A stretch of DNA of 64,000 bases from Chitinophaga filiformis (GTDB lineage: Bacteria; Bacteroidota; Bacteroidia; Chitinophagales; Chitinophagaceae): the NCBI RefSeq assembly GCF_023100805.1, contig NZ_CP095855.1, positions 4,877,001 through 4,941,000 on the forward strand, given 5' to 3'. Numbering within the stretch: the stretch's first letter is position 1; each line of letters starts with the position of its first letter. Below are positions 47,601 to 56,483 of this stretch, one piece after another. The notes under the pieces are model-generated. The model saw only the letters and a program-made list of their open reading frames with translations. It did no database searches and was not told the DNA's origin. Both the position numbers and the translations under genes were made by a program.

Positions 47601-47769
47601 TATTGGCTTATTGCCAGCAGCGTTATCCAAAGGTATTGGTTCTGAGACTTCCAAACCCTTGGCGATTGTAGTAATTGGTGGTTTGATCACTGCCACCGTG
47701 CTCACGCTGCTGGTGTTCCCACTGTTCTTCTACCTCGGCTACAGAAAAGTAGGTCAGAAGATGGATTGA
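44647..47769 (+). CDS. Heavy-metal RND efflux pump, CusA/CzcA family
   Basis: The 1040-residue inner-membrane pump expels metal ions using proton flow. It has the family N-terminus (SLKNRLFIGFATVVLIIWG, EAFPDVTNTQITI) and the TM4 proton-relay motif of heavy-metal RND proteins, IDFGIIIDGAVVMVE (D396, D402, E409, same spacing as in CzcA). The second half has TELPELDEGAIYIRATCPLS-type motifs near GTEFLPELDEG, QPIMDNVEEAVSGVKG and the closing TM bundle. Metal specificity (Cu/Ag or Co/Zn/Cd) is not clear by eye. It is the last gene of the operon and a strong terminator follows. Confidence 0.93.
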   Translation: MQKIIKSVIAFSLKNRLFIGFATVVLIIWGVIAFRNIPIEAFPDVTNTQITIITQWPGRSAEEVEKFVTVPIEIAMNPVQKKTSVRSTTVFGLSVVKVIFDDNVDDPFARQQVNNLLRDVELPEGAEPDVQPPTGPTGEIFRYTLESKTKTVKELKTLQDWVIERRLLNVPGVGDVVSFGGEVKTYEITVNPQKLASYDITPLDVYSAISKSNINVGGDVIVDNSQAYVVRGIGLLNNEEEIGNIIVDNINNTPILVKDIAQVSVSALPRLGQVGRDKQNDVVEGIIVMRKGENPSEVIKRVEERINYLNEKVLPSDVKINTFYNRDNLIEFATHTVLHNMLEGIIFVTVIVFLFMADWRTTVIVAIVIPLALLFAFICLTLKGMSANLLSMGAIDFGIIIDGAVVMVEGIFVLLDHKQHQMGMERFNKLSKLGLIKNTGGELGKAIFFSKLIIIAGLLPIFSFEKVEGKMFSPLAWTLGFALLGALVLTLTLIPLLSSILLKKNVREKHNIFVEAITNGVMKLFSRTYRHKRITLIIATALVAVGLFMFRFLGTEFLPELDEGAIYIRATCPLSVSLDESKALANKMRRIILAFPEVKQVMSQTGRPNDGTDATGFYNIEFHVDIYPKKQWKSGMSKEELIDKMQQQLAVYPGVNLNFSQPIMDNVEEAVSGVKGSLCVKIYGDSLTYTEAKANQVYDIMKNIKGVEDLGVIRNIGQPEMRIDLDENKMALYGVTTADANAIIEMAIGGKAITQIYEGERKFQLRLRYEEQYRNNAEAISNLMVPTLRGARVPIKNIATIRTLTGPSIIFRDDNRRYTAVKFSIRGRDMGSVIAEAQGKVDKQVKLDKGYEMQWAGDFENQQRATKRLTQVVPISLLIIFLILFVMFGNVKDAGMVLLNVPFAIIGGIAALLISGTNFSISAGIGFIALFGICIQNGVILISVFKNNMQMVKRHEFNHHTLEIAIRDGVRTRVRPVVMTALMAAIGLLPAALSKGIGSETSKPLAIVVIGGLITATVLTLLVFPLFFYLGYRKVGQKMD

Positions 47770-47796
47770 GTGGTTGATGCTGTGCTTATGTAATTG

Positions 47797-47830
47797 AAAA
47801 AGTCTGCCAGTTGGCAGACTTTTTCTTTTT
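47797..47830. terminator. Bidirectional intrinsic terminator
   Basis: A 12-bp perfect stem (47797-47808 with 47813-47824) with loop AGTT carries A5 on one side and T5 on the other. It separates the efflux operon from the convergent adhesin operon. Confidence 0.9.
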
Positions 47831-47845
47831 AAGTATTGCAATTCT

Positions 47846-50800
47846 TTACCGGGAGATGATAAACCGGACATCCCTGCTTTCAGTTTCTGTAATCACCCTG
47901 AGGATGAAAGTACCTGTTACAGATCCTCCAACGGAAAATGAATCATCTACCTGCAGGGTTGGTGCATACTGCCTCTTGCCGGCTATGATGCCGTTCATAT
48001 CATACACATAAGCAACGATCTGCTGTTTACGATTCAACTTTATTCTGAAGTTGAAATTGCCGTTGTTGGGATTCGGTGATAGCATCACGGTATCTATCAC
48101 TTGTACAGGCACACTATTACCAGGACCTGCATGGGGATCATAAGGAGCAATCTCCAGGTCTTTTCTCACAGTATAGGTACAGGCACCAAAGGTGGCAGTC
48201 ATTTCTACCCAATAACTACCGGGGTCAGTAAACTTGATCAATGGAGTACCGTTGTCATATCCTAAGAGCACCGCTTTCGGGTCGTATGACCAGCTGATGT
48301 TGTCTGGCTCCGGCAGGCTGATATCCTTTATTACCAGGGTATCAAAGGCATTCCTGCGGGAGGCTACCAGGAAGTTCACCTCTGGTTTGGCGTTGGTCTT
48401 TGTAATAGTTACATCTCCACTCGCTTCACAGCCATGCGCATCCTGTACCGCCAGATTGTATTTACCCTCGGATAATCCCTTAAATGAACCGGCGTTCAGC
48501 CAGCTACTATGGTCCAGGGAATACTTGTAGGGTGTAGTCCCTCCACTTACCACTGCATCAATACTCCCATCACTTGCACCTTCACAAATACTTGTAGAGG
48601 TTAATGTCAGTTCCAGTTTCTTTGGCTGATCAATCGTATAAGTAACCTGCTGTTTACAGCCCTTACCATCGGTAATGCTGATTGTATAATCTCCCGATGG
48701 GATATTTTCAGCGGCACTGCCGGATAAAGAAGGGGTACTCCACTGATAACTATAGTTACCATCTCCCCCACTTACATGCAAATGCAGGGCTCCATTAGAT
48801 TCACCGTAGCATTTTATATCAGTAATATCCGCAGTGGTAACCAATGGGGTATAGATAGCTGTCAATGTTGTGCTTATATCGGAAGTGCAACCTCCGGCGT
48901 CCTTCACCTTCAGGGTATGATCACCTGCAGCAAGCCCGGTAAACTCGGGACTATCCTGCCATGAACCATTGTCTATAGCATATTTATAAGGGCTGGTACC
49001 GCCTACTGGCGCTACCGTAATATGACCAACAGGATCAGCGCCACAACCGGCATGTTCCTGGGCCGTAATTTTTAATCTTAATGTACCGGCGGGCTCCGTC
49101 ATCGTGATCTGCTGGGTATTGATACAGCCACGACCGTCTTTTACATGTAGCTGGTGAGTACCTGCAGTAATGCTTTCAATCAGTGAAGCTGTACCATATG
49201 CGCCATTATCAATTGCATAAGTATAGCCACCGTAACTACCGCCATTACCGCCAGTAGCTGTGATCTGCGCAAAGCCGTTATCATTGCCTTTGCAGGATAC
49301 GTTGTAGCCATTGTAGTCAGATAAGGTATAGGTGAAGCTGACTGGCGCCGGAGGCAGTATCACTGCATAAGTGCCTGAAGCAGTGGCCATGCATCCACGT
49401 CCATCAGTAACACGCAGTCTATAGTTACCTGACGTGGTCAGTGCTGTAGCCGATGTGAAAGGGTGATAAGTAGCTCCATCCAGTGACCATTCATATACAT
49501 AAGCGCCATCTCCGCCGGTAGCTGTGATGGATATATGAGCACCATCTGCCAGGCAGACAGCATCTTGTACTTTTACATTGGTGATCTGTACTTCAGATAC
49601 AGTCTGGACAGTGCTTTCAGTAGATGTAATGCTACAGGCAGGAGATTTTCTATCAGTAACAATCACGCGATAAGTACCGGCGGGCAGGTCTTCTATCTGG
49701 GTATCGGTATCGAACCAGAAGGAACCGGATGTCCAGACACCGTTCTTCAGTTGTTGCCAGTTGTAGCTATAGCTGCCGGAACCTCCGCTTACAATGGCTT
49801 GGATAACTGCGCCCGGCTGACCGGAACAGCCTGCAGACGTTTGTTGCAGTTGTACATTCAAGGCGGTACGCTGGAAGACGGTGACGTTAAGGATTGATTC
49901 ATCATTGCAAACAGTGCCCTGGTTCTTCAGGATGATAGTATAATCTCCTGCCGGCAGGCCTGTAAAGATGCCAGTGCTGTTCGTCTTATTAAGTCCGTTA
50001 CCTGTGAGTGTGAATGTATATGCTCCCGCGCCTCCTTCTGCTGCTACTTCGATACGGCCGTCATTACCGCCGAAGCAGCTGACAGAATCCTTGGAGACAA
50101 ATTTTACAGCCAGCGGTGTCAGCGTGTTCAATGTAACTGTACTGTCCCATTTCGGGCAAAGCGGTGCATCATTGTTTACGACCTCCGTTATGTAAGTACC
50201 CCCAGGCAGATCAGTGAAGGTGTAAGTATTCGAATTTATTACGCCAGACTGCTTCACCAGTGAGCCACCATTATATAGATTAAACTGGTAATTAACCGCT
50301 CCTGTGGCAGCTACAGAGATACTACCATCACCAGGAGAAACACATAATGGAGACGTCGCTACCAGCGTTCCCCTAACAGGTGCAGGTTGTGTGATAGTGA
50401 TATCGTTTGTAAAAGCAAGGTTGATATTGCAGGTGCTATTCTTCACCTGCGCCTTATAAGTACCAGCCGGCAGGTTAGTCCATGTCATGCTCTTTCCTGT
50501 TCCTGCCGTATCAGGTCTTACTGCACTACCGCCGGATAAAAGGGTAAAGAGGTAAGTGGCATTCGTATCTGCACCACCCGCAGTAACAGTAATGGCACCA
50601 TCACTTGCGTTATAGCAGGATACATTGGTATGTTGGGATATATCTTCAACTACTGTCAGCGGCGACAGTTCAGGGACGGTCACCACATAGGGCGTATAAC
50701 AGCTGCCGACATCAGCGCCCGGGTTTAACAACCAGAGCGAGTAAGTGCCCGCTGCAAGTCCTGAAATGGATATACCGTTAGCAACGGGGACAGCACCGTT

Positions 50801-51877
50801 GCTCCATTGATTCAGGTCACCACAATTATTGGCACTTGGATCACAAGGTGCAGTTGCAATACCATTCCGCAGGACCCACCTCATTGTTGAAAACCCACCC
50901 TGTATAGCACTGCCTGCAATGGTAATGCTGCCGGTATGTTGAGTCCCCGCACAGGACGCCGTGATCTGAATATCATTATTAGCAACTTTTGGTGCGGATG
51001 GCAGTATCTCTATGGGATCTGATATAGGAGAATAGGGAGAATAGTAAGTGGTACCACTTTTATATACAGCTTTATGCCGGTATCTGAATCGCACATTTTG
51101 TACACTACTTTTTACTTCAGGAATCGACGCTTCCGGATTGACGTATATAACCTGCCAGCCAGCCCCGTTTGTCGCATAATCGCTCGATACTTCAGAATAA
51201 AACCCCTGCCATGCACCACCATTTGCCTGATACTCCCACTCAGTGGTAAATGTTACAAATTCATCAGATGGCACAGTCGCATTAGTACCTATAGTGGCAA
51301 TAGGGAAATGTTGATTTGCACAGATCGTTTTATTAAAAGAAGTACTGTCCAACGCATACGGAACTGCCATTGCAAAAACACGCCGGGCACGAAATGTAAT
51401 GTGTGGACCTGGCCCCGTCTGTGTACACATTACATATGGCACATCCTCCATGAGCTTTGAATTGGGATCGCTAAAAACCGCCAAAGCATTATTGTCTACA
51501 GGGTATATCATCTTCTCGTCAACGATCCAGTAGGGATAGGCATACTCGTACCATAAACCGTCCATAGTTGAAAATGTAGTGGGCGAATAACTATACCACA
51601 TATCACCCGCCCAAAGCATGATATTTCCTCTATATACCTCATTTTGACCGTATTGTCCTAAAGAATAAAGGAAGATGTCATTAGGATCGCCATCCTTTGT
51701 TATCAGATAACCAATATCATCCCCCGAGTATGTACGATCAATTAGCATAAAAAAATCAATATACGCGTTTTTGTAGCGATCAATCTGTGCTACAGACCGT
51801 CCTCCGGACAAGAGCATTACTCCAGTTAAAAAGACAAATAAAGCAAGGTGCTTTATATGCCGTTTTTTTTGTATCAT
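47846..51877 (-). CDS. SprB-repeat surface adhesin with T9SS type-A sorting domain (paralogue 1)
   Basis: The 1343-residue protein has a signal peptide (GGRSVAQ cleavage near 31), a unique N-terminal region of about 270 residues, an Ig-like domain, about nine SprB-type repeats (pattern V/ISCxGxxDGxIxVxAxGGxxxYxF with GTYxxxVxD ends) and a C-terminal type-A T9SS domain (LSPNPNNGNF, VYDMNGIIAG, GTFILRV). SprB-like proteins are cell-surface adhesins of gliding Bacteroidota. It is the second gene of a two-gene operon, 12 bp after the paralogue at 51890. From about residue 487 on it is nearly identical to that paralogue. Confidence 0.9.
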   Translation of the reverse strand: MIQKKRHIKHLALFVFLTGVMLLSGGRSVAQIDRYKNAYIDFFMLIDRTYSGDDIGYLITKDGDPNDIFLYSLGQYGQNEVYRGNIMLWAGDMWYSYSPTTFSTMDGLWYEYAYPYWIVDEKMIYPVDNNALAVFSDPNSKLMEDVPYVMCTQTGPGPHITFRARRVFAMAVPYALDSTSFNKTICANQHFPIATIGTNATVPSDEFVTFTTEWEYQANGGAWQGFYSEVSSDYATNGAGWQVIYVNPEASIPEVKSSVQNVRFRYRHKAVYKSGTTYYSPYSPISDPIEILPSAPKVANNDIQITASCAGTQHTGSITIAGSAIQGGFSTMRWVLRNGIATAPCDPSANNCGDLNQWSNGAVPVANGISISGLAAGTYSLWLLNPGADVGSCYTPYVVTVPELSPLTVVEDISQHTNVSCYNASDGAITVTAGGADTNATYLFTLLSGGSAVRPDTAGTGKSMTWTNLPAGTYKAQVKNSTCNINLAFTNDITITQPAPVRGTLVATSPLCVSPGDGSISVAATGAVNYQFNLYNGGSLVKQSGVINSNTYTFTDLPGGTYITEVVNNDAPLCPKWDSTVTLNTLTPLAVKFVSKDSVSCFGGNDGRIEVAAEGGAGAYTFTLTGNGLNKTNSTGIFTGLPAGDYTIILKNQGTVCNDESILNVTVFQRTALNVQLQQTSAGCSGQPGAVIQAIVSGGSGSYSYNWQQLKNGVWTSGSFWFDTDTQIEDLPAGTYRVIVTDRKSPACSITSTESTVQTVSEVQITNVKVQDAVCLADGAHISITATGGDGAYVYEWSLDGATYHPFTSATALTTSGNYRLRVTDGRGCMATASGTYAVILPPAPVSFTYTLSDYNGYNVSCKGNDNGFAQITATGGNGGSYGGYTYAIDNGAYGTASLIESITAGTHQLHVKDGRGCINTQQITMTEPAGTLRLKITAQEHAGCGADPVGHITVAPVGGTSPYKYAIDNGSWQDSPEFTGLAAGDHTLKVKDAGGCTSDISTTLTAIYTPLVTTADITDIKCYGESNGALHLHVSGGDGNYSYQWSTPSLSGSAAENIPSGDYTISITDGKGCKQQVTYTIDQPKKLELTLTSTSICEGASDGSIDAVVSGGTTPYKYSLDHSSWLNAGSFKGLSEGKYNLAVQDAHGCEASGDVTITKTNAKPEVNFLVASRRNAFDTLVIKDISLPEPDNISWSYDPKAVLLGYDNGTPLIKFTDPGSYWVEMTATFGACTYTVRKDLEIAPYDPHAGPGNSVPVQVIDTVMLSPNPNNGNFNFRIKLNRKQQIVAYVYDMNGIIAGKRQYAPTLQVDDSFSVGGSVTGTFILRVITETESRDVRFIISR
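47974..49626. repeat. 1653-bp block identical to 52018-53670 (copy 1)
   Basis: Read line by line against the second adhesin gene at a constant offset of 4044 bp, no base differs over this block. The 128 bp after it (47846-47973, the 3' gene end) show 17 differences, and 49627-50417 show about 21. Above 50417 the genes are clearly divergent. Confidence 0.95.
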
Positions 51878-51889
51878 TTGGTGTGGTAG

Positions 51890-54800
51890 TTATCTTGATA
51901 TAATAAACCTTACATCCCTGCTTTCTGTTTCTGTTATCACCCGGAGGATGAAAGTGCCTGTTACAGGTCCTCCAACGGAGAAGGAATCATCTACCAGCAG
52001 GGTTGGCGCATACTGCTTCTTGCCGGCTATGATGCCGTTCATATCATACACATAAGCAACGATCTGCTGTTTACGATTCAACTTTATTCTGAAGTTGAAA
52101 TTGCCGTTGTTGGGATTCGGTGATAGCATCACGGTATCTATCACTTGTACAGGCACACTATTACCAGGACCTGCATGGGGATCATAAGGAGCAATCTCCA
52201 GGTCTTTTCTCACAGTATAGGTACAGGCACCAAAGGTGGCAGTCATTTCTACCCAATAACTACCGGGGTCAGTAAACTTGATCAATGGAGTACCGTTGTC
52301 ATATCCTAAGAGCACCGCTTTCGGGTCGTATGACCAGCTGATGTTGTCTGGCTCCGGCAGGCTGATATCCTTTATTACCAGGGTATCAAAGGCATTCCTG
52401 CGGGAGGCTACCAGGAAGTTCACCTCTGGTTTGGCGTTGGTCTTTGTAATAGTTACATCTCCACTCGCTTCACAGCCATGCGCATCCTGTACCGCCAGAT
52501 TGTATTTACCCTCGGATAATCCCTTAAATGAACCGGCGTTCAGCCAGCTACTATGGTCCAGGGAATACTTGTAGGGTGTAGTCCCTCCACTTACCACTGC
52601 ATCAATACTCCCATCACTTGCACCTTCACAAATACTTGTAGAGGTTAATGTCAGTTCCAGTTTCTTTGGCTGATCAATCGTATAAGTAACCTGCTGTTTA
52701 CAGCCCTTACCATCGGTAATGCTGATTGTATAATCTCCCGATGGGATATTTTCAGCGGCACTGCCGGATAAAGAAGGGGTACTCCACTGATAACTATAGT
52801 TACCATCTCCCCCACTTACATGCAAATGCAGGGCTCCATTAGATTCACCGTAGCATTTTATATCAGTAATATCCGCAGTGGTAACCAATGGGGTATAGAT
52901 AGCTGTCAATGTTGTGCTTATATCGGAAGTGCAACCTCCGGCGTCCTTCACCTTCAGGGTATGATCACCTGCAGCAAGCCCGGTAAACTCGGGACTATCC
53001 TGCCATGAACCATTGTCTATAGCATATTTATAAGGGCTGGTACCGCCTACTGGCGCTACCGTAATATGACCAACAGGATCAGCGCCACAACCGGCATGTT
53101 CCTGGGCCGTAATTTTTAATCTTAATGTACCGGCGGGCTCCGTCATCGTGATCTGCTGGGTATTGATACAGCCACGACCGTCTTTTACATGTAGCTGGTG
53201 AGTACCTGCAGTAATGCTTTCAATCAGTGAAGCTGTACCATATGCGCCATTATCAATTGCATAAGTATAGCCACCGTAACTACCGCCATTACCGCCAGTA
53301 GCTGTGATCTGCGCAAAGCCGTTATCATTGCCTTTGCAGGATACGTTGTAGCCATTGTAGTCAGATAAGGTATAGGTGAAGCTGACTGGCGCCGGAGGCA
53401 GTATCACTGCATAAGTGCCTGAAGCAGTGGCCATGCATCCACGTCCATCAGTAACACGCAGTCTATAGTTACCTGACGTGGTCAGTGCTGTAGCCGATGT
53501 GAAAGGGTGATAAGTAGCTCCATCCAGTGACCATTCATATACATAAGCGCCATCTCCGCCGGTAGCTGTGATGGATATATGAGCACCATCTGCCAGGCAG
53601 ACAGCATCTTGTACTTTTACATTGGTGATCTGTACTTCAGATACAGTCTGGACAGTGCTTTCAGTAGATGGAATGCTACAGGCAGGAGACTTTCTGTCCG
53701 TAACAATCACGCGATAAGTACCGACGGGCAGGTCTTCTATCTGGGTATCTGTATCGAACCAGAAGGAACCGGATGTCCAGGCGCCGTTCTTCAGTTGTTG
53801 CCAGTCGTAGCTATAGCTGCCGGAACCTCCGCTTACAATGGCTTTGATAACTGCGCCCGGCTGACCGGAACAGCCTGCAGACGTTTGTTGCAGTTGTACA
53901 TTCAAGGCGGTACGCTGGAAGACGGAGACCTTAAGGATTGATTCATCATTGCAAACAGTGCCCTGGTTCTTCAGGATGATAGTATAATCTCCTGCCGACA
54001 GGCCTGTAAAGATGCCAGTGCTGTTCGTCTTATTAAGTCCGTTACCTGTGAGTGTGAATGTATAGGTCCCCGCGCCTCCTTCCGCTGCTACTTCGATACG
54101 GCCGTCATTACCGCCGAAGCAGCTGACAGAATCTTTGGAGACAAATTTTACAGCCAGCGGTGTCAGCGTGTTCAATGTAACTGTACTGTCCCATTTCGGG
54201 CAAAGCGGTGCATCATTATTTACGACCTCCGTTATGTAAGTACCCCCAGGCAGATCAGTGAAGGTGTAAGTATTCGAATTTATTACGCCAGACTGCTTCA
54301 CCAGTGAGCCACCATTATATAGATTAAACTGGTAATTAACCGCTCCTGTGGCAGCCACAGAGATACTACCATCACCGGGAGAAACACATAATGGAGACGT
54401 CGCTACCAGCGTTCCCCTAACAGGTGCAGGTTGTGTGATAGTGATATCGTTTGTAAAAGCAGGATTAATGTCACAAGTGCTGTTTTTCACCTGTGCTTTA
54501 TAAGTACCAGCCGGCAGGTTATTCCAGGTCATACTCTTTCCAGTCCCTGCTGTTTCAGGTCTTACTACAACACCATTCAACAACAGGGTAAAGGAGTAGA
54601 CTGCGTTTGTATCTGCACCGTCAGCAGTAACAGTAATGGCACCATCACTTGCATTGTAACAGGACACATTAACATGCCCGGCCACATTTTCAGCCGCTGT
54701 CAACGGTTGCAGCACCGGAATGGTAAGCGGGTAAGGGCTATAACAGTTCCCTGATTCCTGTCCGGGGTTTAATACCCATAGTGTGTAATTGCCTGGCGCA

Positions 54801-55876
54801 AGATCTGTGATAGTGACACCATTCGCAATAGAAACAGCACCGTCACTTTGCTTATAGAAATCGCCACAGGCGTTGGTAGCACCGGGGAGTGCATTAGGAT
54901 CACAAGGTCCGTTAGCCGTGCCGTTCCGCAATATCCATCTCATTGTCGAGAATCCTCCATTGATAGCGTTACCTGGAATTGTAATGCTGCCGCTGTGCTG
55001 CGTACCCGCACAGGATGGTGTTATTTGAATGGTATTGCTGGTTATTGTAGGCGCAGATGGTTGTATCTCGATCGGATCTGATACTGCAGAATAAGGGGAA
55101 TAATAAGTATTGATCTTATAAGCCGCTTTATGCCTGTATCTGAATCTCACCATTTGTTTGCCATCTTTCAGCTCAGGGATTCCCTGCTCCGGACTAAAAC
55201 GCAAATAATCCCAGTTTTCAATGGAATACAGAGGTTTCCATTGGCTAGCCGGCAAGTCCAACCGGTATTCCCACTCCGTACTAAATGTTACGAATTCGTT
55301 AGATTGTATCGTTGCATTATTGTTCACATGCGAAAAAGTAACAACTTCATTTGCGCAAATGGTGGTATTAAAGGACGGACTAGTCATCGGCCAGGGGGTC
55401 GGCATACCATAGACGCGCCGGGCATGATAAGGAGCCGTGTAAGGTTGGGTGACTATATAATTTGTCCCGATAAAATAAGGTATATCCTCGTTGAGCCTCG
55501 AATTATCATCCATAATGACGGCCAAAGCGTTGGAGTCTATCGGATATATCAGTAGTGGGTCTACTAAGGGAAAGGGGCCATCAACCCATACCCAGGAATA
55601 CCCGCCCCAGGGATACTGCAAAAGAAGATCCCCGGGATAGTAAACGATCCGCGCCTTATATACGTCATTGGACCCAAAGTATCCAACGGAATCCATCCTT
55701 ACTTCCGTCGGAATGCCATCTTTCTGATAAAAGGTACCTAGATAGTCATGCCATATACCCCGCTCAACCAGCAGATAAGTGTCAGCATAAGTATAATCCT
55801 GTGCAATTGATCTACCAGCCGGTAGCATCATTGCTACCAGTAACAAAAAAAACATTGCCAGCCGGCTAATCATCAT
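51890..55876 (-). CDS. SprB-repeat surface adhesin with T9SS type-A sorting domain (paralogue 2)
   Basis: The start at 55876 (residues MMISRLAMFF) is preferred because a signal peptide (GRSIAQ cleavage near 26) follows directly; the longer frame to 55957 adds an Arg-rich segment before it. The product is 1328 residues. It has the same architecture as its neighbour: a unique N-terminal region (YTYADTYLLVERGIWHDY), an Ig-like domain, about nine SprB-type repeats and a type-A sorting domain (LSPNPNNGNF). The N-terminal third differs from paralogue 1 and the remainder is nearly identical. It is the promoter-proximal gene of the adhesin pair. Confidence 0.9.
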   Translation of the reverse strand: MMISRLAMFFLLLVAMMLPAGRSIAQDYTYADTYLLVERGIWHDYLGTFYQKDGIPTEVRMDSVGYFGSNDVYKARIVYYPGDLLLQYPWGGYSWVWVDGPFPLVDPLLIYPIDSNALAVIMDDNSRLNEDIPYFIGTNYIVTQPYTAPYHARRVYGMPTPWPMTSPSFNTTICANEVVTFSHVNNNATIQSNEFVTFSTEWEYRLDLPASQWKPLYSIENWDYLRFSPEQGIPELKDGKQMVRFRYRHKAAYKINTYYSPYSAVSDPIEIQPSAPTITSNTIQITPSCAGTQHSGSITIPGNAINGGFSTMRWILRNGTANGPCDPNALPGATNACGDFYKQSDGAVSIANGVTITDLAPGNYTLWVLNPGQESGNCYSPYPLTIPVLQPLTAAENVAGHVNVSCYNASDGAITVTADGADTNAVYSFTLLLNGVVVRPETAGTGKSMTWNNLPAGTYKAQVKNSTCDINPAFTNDITITQPAPVRGTLVATSPLCVSPGDGSISVAATGAVNYQFNLYNGGSLVKQSGVINSNTYTFTDLPGGTYITEVVNNDAPLCPKWDSTVTLNTLTPLAVKFVSKDSVSCFGGNDGRIEVAAEGGAGTYTFTLTGNGLNKTNSTGIFTGLSAGDYTIILKNQGTVCNDESILKVSVFQRTALNVQLQQTSAGCSGQPGAVIKAIVSGGSGSYSYDWQQLKNGAWTSGSFWFDTDTQIEDLPVGTYRVIVTDRKSPACSIPSTESTVQTVSEVQITNVKVQDAVCLADGAHISITATGGDGAYVYEWSLDGATYHPFTSATALTTSGNYRLRVTDGRGCMATASGTYAVILPPAPVSFTYTLSDYNGYNVSCKGNDNGFAQITATGGNGGSYGGYTYAIDNGAYGTASLIESITAGTHQLHVKDGRGCINTQQITMTEPAGTLRLKITAQEHAGCGADPVGHITVAPVGGTSPYKYAIDNGSWQDSPEFTGLAAGDHTLKVKDAGGCTSDISTTLTAIYTPLVTTADITDIKCYGESNGALHLHVSGGDGNYSYQWSTPSLSGSAAENIPSGDYTISITDGKGCKQQVTYTIDQPKKLELTLTSTSICEGASDGSIDAVVSGGTTPYKYSLDHSSWLNAGSFKGLSEGKYNLAVQDAHGCEASGDVTITKTNAKPEVNFLVASRRNAFDTLVIKDISLPEPDNISWSYDPKAVLLGYDNGTPLIKFTDPGSYWVEMTATFGACTYTVRKDLEIAPYDPHAGPGNSVPVQVIDTVMLSPNPNNGNFNFRIKLNRKQQIVAYVYDMNGIIAGKKQYAPTLLVDDSFSVGGPVTGTFILRVITETESRDVRFIISR
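52018..53670. repeat. 1653-bp block identical to 47974-49626 (copy 2)
   Basis: The direct copy of the block in paralogue 1. It covers roughly the last five SprB repeats and the start of the sorting domain. The copies are in direct orientation 4044 bp apart, so recombination between them would delete or amplify one adhesin unit. Confidence 0.95.
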
Positions 55877-56483
55877 TTCTCTGCGCCGGTTTATATTTAA
55901 AGTGGGACATACTTTTCTCCGGGATACTACTCTCCTTATCATGTACATGGGAACCAATGTGTGTTTTCTATTGCATTATATTTTAAAGCTGAGATGGCCA
56001 TCCTCTGAGCCGGGGGATAATATCACAACGCTTCATACGTGGACATCCATACTGTAACCTTCTTCCATACGATGAACAGGTTGACATTACAGAAGATAAG
56101 TCCACCGGTTTAACCGCCGGTACTGCGGGTATAGGGGTACTATTATATCCGGGCATAGGTAACATAGGTAATGGGTGTAGGTGTCCCTTCATCTGTTTTT
56201 CAGGCTATACATGGTAAATTTACATAATAGAATAATATTATTTAAAAGAGAATGAGTAGTGGCTTATCAACTAATTGTCAATCAGCAAAAATTATTTTCA
56301 GCATGCGGTAGTAATACACAACATCAGCACAAAATGCACTGGAAAACAGTCGTTTTAATGTATCAGAACATAATAACGTGTGGGTTGTTATCTATAGGAC
56401 GTCGCCTGTCGACTATTCAACTATTTTCCTTACATTCATCAAAACGTATACGTAATCCCAAGATCATCCTAAATCGCCACAGT
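55877..56483. other. 607-bp divergent intergenic region
   Basis: It separates the adhesin operon (minus) from the TonB receptor gene (plus) and must hold both promoters. No full TTTG/TAnnTTTG pair was recognised on either strand, and no gene is supported; frames extending into it lack signal peptides at their N-termini. Confidence 0.4.
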
